Positions 32,781 to 42,909 of a stretch of 64,000 nucleotides of DNA are shown here, piece by piece. Numbering within the stretch: position 1 is the stretch's first letter; each line of letters begins with the position of its first letter. The translations under genes were made by a program, and so were the position numbers. Source of the DNA: Apiotrichum sp. Y4204 (lineage: Eukaryota > Basidiomycota > Tremellomycetes > Trichosporonales > Trichosporonaceae). A model generated the notes under the pieces. The model did not search any database, had not been told where the DNA came from, and worked only from the letters and a program-made list of their open reading frames with translations. The DNA lies in NCBI GenBank assembly GCA_025531455.1, contig JAMYHL010000012.1:434001-498000 (forward strand), written 5' to 3'.

Positions 32781-33167
32781 ATGCCTCCAAACCAAACGAA
32801 GTGGACCGACGAGCACGATGTAAGCCCTCTTCTTATATTTAGCTGACAATAGCGTATTCTCCTCCGCGCGCTCGTTGCCTCCGTCCTCGCCACCCGCCGC
32901 GCACTGTATGCCACCCCCGGACTCGAGGACGTCGCGGGAAACGGCGGGAGCCGCATCAACCAGCGCATCCAGCACATGCTCCGTGGCATGGGGCAGGGGT
33001 TCCCGGTCGACGAGCGCGCACTCGTGGCTGAGGAGGTTGCGCGGACCACTTCTCGTTCGCCCAGGAAGCCCAAGAAGGCCAAGGAGGAGAAGCCGTCCGT
33101 CTCGCCGTCGCCTGGACCGTCGAGAAAGAAGCGCAGGGTCAAGGAGGAGAGCGACGACGAGTATTGA
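32781..33167 (+). CDS. Small two-exon gene, family member 5, SANT/Myb-like N-terminus (117 aa)
   Basis: Exons 32781-32819 and 32853-33167 over a 33-nt phase-0 intron (GTAAGC...AATAG). Exon 1 is MPPNQTKWTDEHD, and exon 2 starts RILLRALVASVLATRRALYA, then GNGGSRINQRIQHMLRGM. The spliced string KWTDEHDRILLRAL with a distal INQRIQHML recalls small fungal SANT/Myb-like proteins (W-T-x-E-x-D-x-x-LL, later x-x-x-RIxxL). The C-terminus is basic (RKPKKAKEEKPS, SRKKRRVKEESDDEY) with a nuclear-signal look. Gene build (tiny first exon with Trp, 33-nt intron after an acidic triplet, basic tail) mirrors members 3 and 4, but sequence similarity to them is weaker. Confidence 0.7.
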
Positions 33168-33360
33168 GTAATTCTGCCAAGGGTAAAGATCGAGAGCGGG
33201 TTAGTTGTACGTAGCAACATTGTGGAGGTTAGCTCGGGTGTGTCAAGCCGGAACGTGCCCAAAGTCAATATCATCATACAACCCGCTGTCTTCCTTCGAT
33301 GAGCCGGTACTTTATGCTCCGGGAGGCAGTAGTGACATCCGCGTACTTTCACCGTACTGT

Positions 33361-36317
33361 CTACGAATAGGTATCGCGCCGGGTGGCAAACTGTACGAGA
33401 CGCCGGAAGTCGCCAAACTTGGGCGTGTCGGAGCGGGAGTGCTCTGAGGAGTGCGAGTCGCGCGACAGGAGGGAAGGGAGACCGCTGGTGTTTCCGCTAC
33501 TGTTTTGGGAAAAGAGAGCCGCGACAGGAATCATGTTCCCTGTCGTGGTACTCGTCGACGTGAGAGCCGCCATGCGGTTGTCGTTGCTGCTGCTTCCGGG
33601 ATCCATGTCGAGCGAGGTGAGGAAGGAGGTGTCGCTCAAATCGTCCTTGGCGGAGGTTACGCCGAGGAAAATGTCCACTAACTTTTGCTGGTCCGCGCGC
33701 GCAGTGCCCTTGAGATCGAGGATCTGGGATTAGCAGGTGTATCTTGTGAGCTTTCTTGGCTTGAGGCTAGGAGGCGCAAGCCATTGGAAACTCACCTTCT
33801 GGAAATTGGTAAAGCTGCGGTCACCAATCAAAAGACAGTAGTTCTGCACGAAGCCCTCGGGCGGGTCGTCAGGCGCGAGAATGACCTTGAGCATGGTCTC
33901 AATCTGGCCTGTGTTCTTGGTCACGTATTTTGTGTAGCTATTGGTGCTGTTTTCGGGGTGCGGCTCGGGGAGGTCGATAAGACAGGCCTTGACGGCCTGC
34001 ACGTCGAGGAGAATCTGCTCGGCGCCAATCTTCTTCAGCGGGCGCGACTTGACCACCGCCTGCGTAAAGCGCGTCATGACCAACCCGGTCGCCTTATCCG
34101 CAAAATTACGGATGTACTTTTTGGAGTCGATGCGTGTGCGCACGCACTCTGCCACTTCCTTGATGCTGCCGACCAGATCCACAATGTACGCTGAGCGGCC
34201 AGAGACGTTCTCCAGATCGCGCCAGGGCGTCTTGAGGATTGCTGCAAAGGCAGGATCGCACGCGGTTTCCAGCTCGCGGAGAATGTGGGTGATGCACTGG
34301 GCCATCACAGTGGTGAAGCCCTCACGCTCTTCCTCGAAGGACACCTTGTCACGCAGTTCCTCCTTGACCTTGTCCTTGAGGCGCTCCTCGAGCTGCAGGG
34401 ATGTGTTGTGGCAGTATTCCGCAGTGTTGAGTACCATACACGCGTTCTTGACCTCCTGGAGATTTGTGCGGCCCTCGAAGCTCCTCCGGATCTCGCCCGA
34501 CTTCTTCATGCTCGACAGGAGCACGTCGTCACAGTATATTTTGAGCCACTTTCCAAACACCTTTGCAAGCTTCACCATCGGCTCTCCGGAGGTGTACTTG
34601 CTGCACTGGTCAAGTGTCTGGCCGTAGAAGTAGAAAAGTTCTGTCGAGGATGGAAGGACAGTCGGGACTGCAGGTCCCGCGTCGTCTGTCTCAAGCAGGG
34701 TGCCCTCGAGTGACGCTCGTGACCGCGCACCGCGGTACTGGGATAGCATGTCGGCGATGGCCTTGTCCTGTGCATCGACGTACACCGAGAAGTGCGAGTC
34801 AAAGATGGACGAGATGGTCCACTTGGCGGAGGATTGGGACGGGGAGATGGTGTTGATGGTGACATCCTCAAACTGTGGGGTGAGTCAAGGGATATAGCCA
34901 GTGTAACTCACCGGCATATTGAATCTCCGCGAGTAAGCGGCCTCAAAGTCCAGTGTCGCCTGAAGGGCGTCGAGCAGGACATTGACGTTGGGCACAGACT
35001 TGCCGAGCACGTTCGCAAGGTCGACGCGTGTTTGTTCCGCAAAGCTGGCGACAAGCAGGCGGGTCATCTCCCATGATGGCGGGAAGAGCGCGGCATGCTC
35101 CTCGTCGTGATGCTTGAGGACACGACGGAACCATGCGTACCGTCGCGGCACGTTGTCCAGCTGCCCAGCCTCATCCGTGCTCCTAAAAATACGTCGATAC
35201 TCGGCCAACTGGAGCTGGAGGTACCGCTCAATAATGTGTTTCCGGTAGTCGCCCCCCAGCACCTCGATGACCTCGCAGCTCTCAGCAACGATCTTGAGAT
35301 CTGGCGGGTGATTTGGGTCGTTTCGGAAACTGTGGGTTAGGTCTGACCAGTTACAGTTACCTACAAGACCTCCATCTCGCCATTGACCTTCTCCTGCACT
35401 GCCTTCCGGTCGTTCTCGGCAGCTTTGAAGACCGCAGCCACCTCGGTAACGGTCGTGAGAGGACGGAGCGGCTCGAGAAGATGAACAACAGCCTGACGTT
35501 AGACAACATAAACTCAAGATAACTCACTGAAAGCGACGACGCCATCTCTTTGTAGCGTTTCGTCGGAATCAGCTCGCGCAGTTGCTGATGCGCTTGTTCT
35601 AAATGTCAGCACAGTGCGCAAGTCGCCCGGAGGTTCGGAGGAAGGCTCATCAGCCTCAAAATGTAGCCTACACCTTCGCATCCGACTCACTCAACAAGCT
35701 CCACCGCTCGATAGTCTGCATTGTCCGCGTGAGATTCCGCTTGGCGGTATCAAGGCGCTGGATGTCGCCCGTGATGGCCTTGACGATCGCCTCGGCCTCG
35801 GCGGCCTTCTCACGGATAGCATTGATCTGCTGCATGAGGTGCTGGGAGTCAGTGTGGGCACAGCAATGTATCGGCAAGGAGTGTGACTAGAGGAGGAGGC
35901 AACAAGCGCCCTCAGTACTTGTATGTAACTCGAGCTGCCAACTATTGCGAACTAGCTCGATTTCCTATTCCCTCCTGCACGCTCGACTCACCCCAATCTG
36001 TTTCTGGATCTTGCCCATGCGCGCCGGATCCTGGTCCCGCCTCAGCTCGCCCTTGACGCGCGCGACCTCTTCGCGGACATCCAGGATCTCCAGCTGCAGC
36101 CGCGCGTGAATCGCCTGGTGGTGCGCGAGCGCCGACGCTGCTGTCAGTGGATGTTTAGGTTAAGGCGGTAGGCCAGATTTTTGCGGTACACTTAATCTGG
36201 ATAGTGCGCCGCCACGAGAAACGACCCGCGACCAGGACCTCCGATACTCGCTCACTCACAATCTGTGAAATCGCGCGACAGGCGCGCCATGGCGGCCGCC
36301 GCCGGCGAGTCGGACAT
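33361..36317 (-). CDS. VPS53: GARP complex subunit VPS53
   Basis: Multi-exon gene starting at 36317 (MSDSPAAAAAMARLSRDF) and ending at TAG 33361 (FATRRDTYS). The N-terminal half is coiled coil (LMQQINAIREKAAEAEAIVK, DIQRLDTAKRNLTRTMQTIE, SLLSESDAKV). The VPS53 signatures follow: EQAHQQLRELIPTKRYKEMA, HLLEPLRPLTTVTEVAAVFK, DDVLLSSMKKSGEIRRSF, VLNTAEYCHNTSLQLEERLK, KDKVSFEEEREGFTTVMAQC, RFTQAVVKSRPLKKIGAEQI and ILDLKGTARADQQKLVDIFL. VPS53 is a core subunit of the Golgi-associated retrograde protein complex that tethers endosome-derived vesicles to the trans-Golgi. The C-terminal 90 residues are Ser/Thr/Asn-rich and less conserved. Confidence 0.95.
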
Positions 36318-37048
36318 GGCGGTCGTGTGACGGGCGAGCAGGCGATGCGGGGGTGTGAACGCTTTCGCCCTATCGAGTGTTGGAGCGATTGAGAAACGGG
36401 AGACGTGTCAAAAGGAGTGGAGGGAAGGAGTGTGGACTTGGAAGTGATCGGACTTGTTGGACTACTGCTGGTGACGACGATTATGGACACGCTGAAACGC
36501 AGCACTCTACGCCAGATAGCGCCAGATTGGGGGCGCGCAGAGCAGCGGCCGAGCACCCCAGATCACAGTCACAGTTGCATTACATAATCACGTCGGCTGG
36601 GAGGCAAAAAACAATGAGGGATGGTAATAAGAGCAGGTGCGACAGGGGTTTGAACCCTGGCGTCTTACGACAAATGATTGATATTTAATATAGAAATTCA
36701 AGTCATTCCCCTTAACCACTCGGGCATCGCACCTTTGCCAAATTTTCAAATGACGATAAGTTGGATGATAGAGTGAGCCGCGCGTGATATCCACACGAGC
36801 TAGTTCTCTCACGGTGGGAGTTGTTTCCTTGCCCTACGGGCCGTACAGCGCTACGCGCTGCGTTTCGTGTCTCGCATGACGTTGCAACAACAAGGCAACG
36901 ACATTGACCTTGGCTTCCCATCTACCGCCGCTCGCTATTACTTTATCCGCCATCGTTGTCTGTGTCAGCACGCCACCTTAACGACAACGACAGCAGCTAC
37001 ATGCTCCCTCTCTCGTACTGATAGCTACGAGGAGCACAGCAGCCTACC
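36318..37048. other. Divergent region VPS53 / DCTN5 holding a tRNA gene
   Basis: 731 bp between divergent protein-coding starts, interrupted by the tRNA-Ser gene at 36635-36733. Both promoters must fit around it. Confidence 0.5.
36635..36733 (-). tRNA. tRNA-Ser (anticodon TGA) with intron
   Basis: Acceptor GGTGCGA pairs perfectly with TCGCACC. The A box (GAGTGGTTAAG) and B box (GGTTCAAACCC) are present. The anticodon stem AATGA/TCATT encloses loop C-T-TGA-A, followed by an 18-nt AT-rich intron directly 3' of position 37. A long variable arm (GTC..GAC stem) and T-arm CAGGG/CCCTG complete a class II tRNA. The TGA anticodon and long variable arm identify serine. Confidence 0.93.
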
Positions 37049-38189
37049 ATGGGCGCCTTCGACCCCCCGCTCACCTATGAGAAGGGCACATATATAGGTA
37101 CGTCCCCTTGCTACCCTCACGAGGAAACATGGCTGGAGAGATGAACGTCGGCGCTTGAGGTGCGCAATAGGAATGTCGCTGCTAATGGGCTCTTTGGCCG
37201 AGCTCTCCTGGAGCCTGGACAGAAGAGCTACCCTCATTGCTGAGTACTCGTGCTCTTCCGTCTCCCTCCGTCACCGTTGTCGCTCCTTCCTCACTTCAAA
37301 CCCCTCAAATCTTTGCTGACAAGAAGAAACCGACACGGGCAACAAGGTGTCCCGGAAAGCACTAATTCTCGGCGCGACGAACATTGTGGTCGGCGGCAAG
37401 AGTATCATACAGACTCGTGAGTTGTGCAGCAAAGTCTCCAACTTGCGTTACAGTTCCACAGCCCTCTCTTGCGCTATGGGCATGATACATGGAGTCAAGA
37501 GTCTCAGAACCTCGGATGACTGTCTCCAGCTCCATCCTTTACACTCTAGCAATCCACTGACGCCAGGCGCCATCCTCCGCGGTGACCTCCGCCGCAGCAC
37601 GGCCGGCCATCACGTCGTGATCAGCATGGGCCGCTACTGCGTGGTCGGCGAGGGCGCCGTCGTCCGTCCCCCGGGGAAGATGTACAAGGGTACATACACG
37701 TTTTACCCGATACGCGTTGCGGACTTTGTGCATATCGGTGCGGACGCGGTTCTCGAGGCGGCGAGTGTGGGGCATGGCGTGGATATTGGCGCGAGGGTTG
37801 TTGTGGTGAGTTTCCTCTGGCCGGAGAAAGTGTGCGATATGCGTCAGTGGAGACTTGCTATGCCACATAACGAGTCAGGCTGCTCGATGTCTTCCACTGA
37901 GCAGCCACAATTGCTTCGAAACCCGGCATACCGGCCTATCCTGATGTTACTCCCACTTCGTCTTCAAGGCCCCTATGGGCTCTGGCTCACACCACAGGGC
38001 AAGTTTGCGATCATCAAGGACTATGCGCAGATACTGCCCGACACGGTGCTCCCGGACGGCGCGGTTGTGCCGTCCATGACGGTGTGGGGCGGCAACCCAG
38101 CCCGCATAGTGGGAACGCTGCCCGAGACGTATCAAGAGACGATCGAGGAGAAGTCTAAGAGCTACTACAACCGGTTCAGGAGTGCGTAA
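37049..38189 (+). CDS. DCTN5: Dynactin subunit 5 (p25)
   Basis: Exons 37049-37097, 37327-37416, 37567-37805 and 37998-38189 sum to 570 nt (189 aa). The protein is a left-handed beta-helix: ETDTGNKVSRKALILGATNI, AILRGDLRRS, HHVVISMGRYCVVGEGAVVR, PIRVADFVHIGADAVLEAAS, HGVDIGARVVV, KDYAQILPDTVLPDGAVVPS and VWGGNPARIVGTLPETYQE. These are the hexapeptide repeats of the p25 family at the pointed end of dynactin, used by dynein for cargo such as endosomes. Introns 2 and 3 (150 and 192 nt) are multiples of three, so the frame stays open through them. A naive ORF call would wrongly include them. Confidence 0.92.
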
Positions 38190-38670
38190 CGGGGAAGAGT
38201 AGGGAGGGAGTAGTTGGGGAAGAGAGATGAGAGAGAAGCATAGGAAGAGAGGTATACATGAGACCTTTGGCGAGAGGCTAAGGCGAAGGAGCGACTCCGC
38301 GACCGGATTCGCAAGATACAAGTCGAGATAGATACCCTGCATCCATCAATAGTCACCCACCCCCTGCAATTTCTGTATCCCGCCACCGCGGCTCGTAATG
38401 AACCACTGAAACATCTTTACAATCAAAACCCAAGTTTTTCATCACATCATAATCGTGGCTGTGCTATCCTACGATTGCGCTGCTCCCCGCGCCCCTATAG
38501 TGGATATGCATCTACATGGTGTGCTGTCGTTGCGTTGCGGTGTCATATCGAGGTTTCGTTCATGTCGTCCCGGTCGTAACGCGTCGGCACGACTGTCATC
38601 GTGCCACGCATGTTTCCCTCGTAAAAAGCGCCATACTACAGTCCCACAATGCCATCGTGTCATTCCATGC
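38190..38670. other. Convergent spacer
   Basis: 481 bp between the 3' ends of DCTN5 and the coiled-coil gene. No gene seen. Confidence 0.5.
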
Positions 38671-41600
38671 CTAACCGTGCATGGTGGACGTGAGCCGGTT
38701 AGCCACGCCACCCTCGTTCTCCTGCCAGCTGACCCGCACCACCTTGGTGATGGACTCGCGGGCGTACCTTCAATGTCTCAGTCTGACGCCTGGTTTCCCT
38801 CTCCTGCTCTGCTTACTCGTGAGGTCCATCACGCTCGAAGTCGAGGCTCGCGCGCGAGCTCGACATGCTGAACAATGTCGACGCGCTCTCCTTCTTACGG
38901 TGCCCCTGCGTCCCGTTATGGATGCCCCCGATACCCGACATGGAGTGCGTGGTGCTCATCGTGCTGCTTGACGAGGGGCGCGAGCTCAAACGGCGTTCAC
39001 GGCTGCCCAGCCTGGGCGGCGAGGTGAAGGCAGTCTGGCTTTTACCCTCGGAGAGGAGGCGAGCCTGCTCCCGCTCGCGCTCGTCGTATGCGCGCAGCGC
39101 CGCCGCCGCCGCCTCGAGATCGTGGGCATCGGGCTCATCATTCAGGCTCACGGATTCTCTGCCAGGCGCGGGAGGAACACGTGCAAGAGGCGTGTTCGCG
39201 CGGTCAGCATCGGCCGGCGGGGTAGATGCAGTCGTTTTGGTCGAGGCGCGGGAGAGGCGGCGGGAGAGCCAGCTACCGGCCCCTGAGGCCGAGGGTGTGG
39301 GTGACTCGATGGTAGTGGCTGCCGGGAGAGGGGCTGTCTCAGTCGGAGGAGTGGAGCGGTCTATGCCCATGAGCTTGAGCGCGGCCTCCATACGGTGGCG
39401 CTCGCGGCGGTCCTCCTCGTCTTCCTCCTGGGGCTCCAGCTTGCGGGCTATCGCTGCGGGAGGCGTGACGGAGTTCGACTTTGCAAGAGGAGGAGTGGTG
39501 ACGGTAGTTGTGGGAGGAGTGGTGCCCGCGGGCGCGGCGCGAGATGCGAGCTGGAGCGGCTTGAGGTGCGACTTGGGCTCGGGCTTGGGCTCAGAAGCGC
39601 CAAAGCCAAGCGAACGGAAGTCGATGGAGAAGCCCCGGCGAGCCTGTTAAAGTCAGTACTGAGCAAATGTGAGATCCACTGTATTTCACTCACCCGCTTC
39701 TCCTCGCCGTTCTTCTTGATCTCAGAGGGCTTCGGAAGGGCCTGCTGGGTGGCCGAGACAGGCAGCATACTCTGCGGGCGCGCTTTGGCAACAGGAACAG
39801 GGGCCGGAGCGGCAGCGGCGGGAGTGGGGATGGGAGCAGCTGGCGCAGGCGCAGGAACAGGAGGAGCTGACTTCGCCTCCGGGGTAGCAGGGGAGCCATT
39901 CTGCGCCATTGCCTTAGTCACGTCCTGAAGGCTAGGTCGAGACTTGTGTCCGCCTGCATCACGCGAGCCAAAGCGGCGGGTGCGGTAGTCGGTCGCGAGT
40001 ATGTGCTCGTAGCCGTCGTGAGATATGACACGGTTAAGGATCTGAGCATTGTCAGCATGCACATTTCCGGGGTGAACGCACCTTGTTGCAGTAGAGCGAG
40101 AGGGCGAGGTTTGCCTCCTTGAGCGATTTGACTTCGCTGCGAAGGGCCTCCATCTCGGCCATCTGGGGAGCGGCGCTGAGCTCCATAGCAAGTGACATGC
40201 CGTTAGGCCTTGTCGGCGATGTGCGCGTCTGCCGCTCGGGGTGCTCATCGAAAAAGGACTGGTGAGCAGCCATCTCGCTGTTCAGTTCCTCCATCTCCAT
40301 CTGCTCCTCCAGCGTCTCAAGAAGAGACAGCTCGTTGCGGGGATTGGACTCGGGCGAGGCTGCCGATGCATCCTGCTCACCACTCCACTCAACATCATCA
40401 TCAACAGGGGAGAAGAGCTTGCCGTGCATGTGGCCAGCAAGGGTGCGCTCCTCGATAAGGAGCTGCCAAGCCTCGTTCTCCTCCTGGATGCGCGAGTTTT
40501 CCGCCTTGACCTCGTGGAGCTCGTCGGCCAGAGTGGTAAGCTGTGCAACCAGAGTCTGGTGCGATGCCGACAAACTAGCGAGTTCCTCCTGCAGCGCATT
40601 GCGCAACTCATCGTTGCCGGGGCGGGCAGTCCGTTCGGACGTGAGCGACTTGATGCGCTGCTGGAGGTGCTCCTGCTCGGCACGGTGCACCGTGCGTTCG
40701 GCTTCAAAAGCCTTTTCCTGCGAGGGTCAGCATCGGGAGCCGAGTCCATGCGTGACAAGCGCGCTCAGTCCATTGTGGGACGAGTACTGAACATACCTGG
40801 TCCGCATACCTGCGCTGACCCTGCCGTGTCTGGCGGTCCGCCTCGGCCAGGTTGGACCGAAGGCGCTCAATGGCTTCATTGGCGCTTTCGAGCTCGGCGT
40901 CAAGCATGTTGTGCTCATTGAAGAGGGCATCATACTTTGCCACGGTAGCGTCGTGCGCGCTCTGCAGTTCTGTGACACGATCAGAGGCTTTGTTGTATTC
41001 GGCCTCCTGCTCGTCGATCCGTGCTGCCATCTGTGATGGTGTCAGTATCAGTTTCCGAATCAGTGCGCGTCCGGGCCGCCGGCACACGCAGTACCATGGC
41101 CGATAGATGGGCTATAGCAGACGCCAGAGTATCACTGGCGCCGCATGGGCCAGAGGGGGTGGAGGATCTGGAGTCGAGGCGCAGCGCAAATGGGCCCCAC
41201 GACTGCGCTTAAAACGCCAAATACAGACGAATATCACACACATCACGGACTTACCCGTTCACGATGGGCCCACTCCTTGCGGAGCGCATCCTGGAGCGCC
41301 TCACGACTGGCCAAGATCAGCTCTTCCTCGGTGTTCTCCACGATGAAGCCGGTGTACGCTGGCTCATAAAACGCGCGGTCGAGCGAGGCTCGCGGACTCG
41401 TTGATGCCCGTGGCTCGCCGCCATTCTTGGCACTGCCGTTGTCCAAACCCTTTGGGCGAATAGCCGGCGATGAGCGCGTGGAAGGGGGACTGGTCGCTGC
41501 GGCCGACATGCGCTTTGACCTTATGCGGGGCGGGTTGGGGCGAGAGACGCCCAGATTCGAGGCCTCGGAGGGTAACAGTGGGGGCAAGGCAAGGCGCACG

Positions 41601-41746
41601 CTGCCTGTCGGAGTGGGCGGGGAAGGCATGTTACCGTTCGAGTTGGTGAGCGCCTTGAGCGATGAGATGGATCCCGTAGAGGGAGGACGCTGTTGGCGTG
41701 TAGGCCTCGACGGGGCGACTTTGTCCGTCTTTGGGGGAGGTGGCAT
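38671..41746 (-). CDS. Fungal coiled-coil protein (M-protein-repeat-like)
   Basis: Spliced gene from 41746 (MPPPPKTDKVAPSRPTRQQR) to TAG 38671, whose last exon reads YARESITKVVRVSWQENEGG and ends TSTMHG. The N-terminus is Ser/Pro-rich. It continues FYEPAYTGFIVENTEEELIL, EALQDALRKEWAHRER, then about 250 residues of coiled coil (RIDEQEAEYNKASDRVTELQ, LHEVKAENSRIQEENEAWQL, LIEERTLAGHMHGK). A conserved block LALSLYCNKILNRVISHDGY with EHILATDYR spans an intron, followed by a long Pro/Ala/Ser-rich tail with an SRRLSRAS basic patch. Related fungal proteins are annotated only as M-protein-repeat-like coiled coils, and I cannot name a function. A role in cell polarity or as a scaffold is speculation. 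Confidence 0.75.
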
Positions 41747-42008
41747 TGACGAGACGGAAAATGGAGTGGAGGGGAGGGGAAAGGAGAGGTCGTGTGGGAG
41801 GGGAGGGTTGATACAGGACAGGGGAGTCAAGATTAGGCTGGAAAATGGATAGGAGAGATGAGTGGTGGAAGAGGAACAGAGGGGACACGGACGAGGTTCC
41901 GTTATAATCAAAGGATGTTGTTGCTGTTCGTCAATGTCGGTCTCCAGTGGAGAGAAGTCGGTGGATGGTCAAGAATTGGACAGTTTCTGAGTGAATATGG
42001 ACTTGCAG

Positions 42009-42032
42009 TGCATGTGCACAATGCATGTGCAC
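42009..42032. repeat. Direct repeat of TGCATGTGCAC
   Basis: Two copies of the 11-mer (42009-42019 and 42022-42032) separated by AA. Confidence 0.8.
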
Positions 42033-42399
42033 TCGAGTGACTCTGACTGTAGCTGATTTGAGTGCTTCTTCATGCTCATCTTGGATCACAGGTTCCACAT
42101 CACGCTCTCTCTACTTCACTTTTTTTCCTGACAGGCGCGACCCCTCTCCTTACCTGAAACGCTCAGACACGGCCCAATGTGGTAATTCTGAGACAAGCGC
42201 GGACCGGGAGTGTATTGCGGACCGGTGGATTTTCATCCGAGCGTGTCTTCCCGTAATCCTATGCAGACGACGACAGAGAGGATGCCAGTGGTAGTTGTAG
42301 ATGCTGTGTTGTGGTCGTTGAGTATTTGTGTTCTTGTTAATTTTGTTTGGGCTGTGTGTGTTATGCATGGAATCGCATCCTTCCGCTTATGCCGATCTG

Positions 42400-42435
42400 T
42401 TGATCGCGTTGATCGCATTGATCGCCTTGATCGCG
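42400..42435. repeat. Four tandem TTGATCGCN 9-mers
   Basis: TTGATCGCG, TTGATCGCA, TTGATCGCC, TTGATCGCG in a row, about 475 bp upstream of the NAB2 start. A fifth partial TTGATC follows at about 42438. Confidence 0.88.
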
Positions 42436-42909
42436 TGTTGATCAAAGGGGCAGGGCGGGCGAGGGGCGAGAAGCGGGTGGCAAGACAAGGGGCAAAGCAC
42501 TGGATCAACATGGGATCGACAGATCAGCAGATCTCCTGCCCGTCACGTGCTTCTCGTGCATTTTGAGCGCGAAATTCACGTTTTAGTACGATTTTCGTTT
42601 TCAGATTGCATCCTTTGTTTGGTGGAGCAATTGCACAACGGCCAGGAGGAGAGAAGCCGCAGGACGCTTTTGTTAACATTCCATGACATTTGCTGCATCA
42701 TCCTCGATTTCTTTCTTTCACTTTCATTGTCTCATCAAAGCTTACAACGACAACATCTTCCTTTTCTCTTCGTCTTTAAAATCTACAGCACGGCCCATCG
42801 GACGCTCCAGGCGACCAGCTACAGCATCGCTTATTAATCCGTTCTTGTCCCTCGTCGTCCGACCTTGTCATCTAGTATTCGCCTCTCGACCTCCATACAT
42901 CCCACCACC

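Larger units (their letters stand above)
41747..42909. other. Divergent intergenic region with repeats
   Basis: About 1.16 kb between the coiled-coil gene and NAB2. It contains an 11-nt direct repeat at 42009-42032 and four tandem 9-mers at 42400-42435. The 42690-42860 stretch is T/C-rich, as expected of the NAB2 leader. No gene. Confidence 0.5.

Noticed and set aside
37417..37997. Continuous 280-codon frame through the DCTN5 introns
   Set aside because: The inserted segments lack beta-helix repeats, have canonical GTGAG...CAG borders, and their removal gives the expected p25 length of 189 aa.
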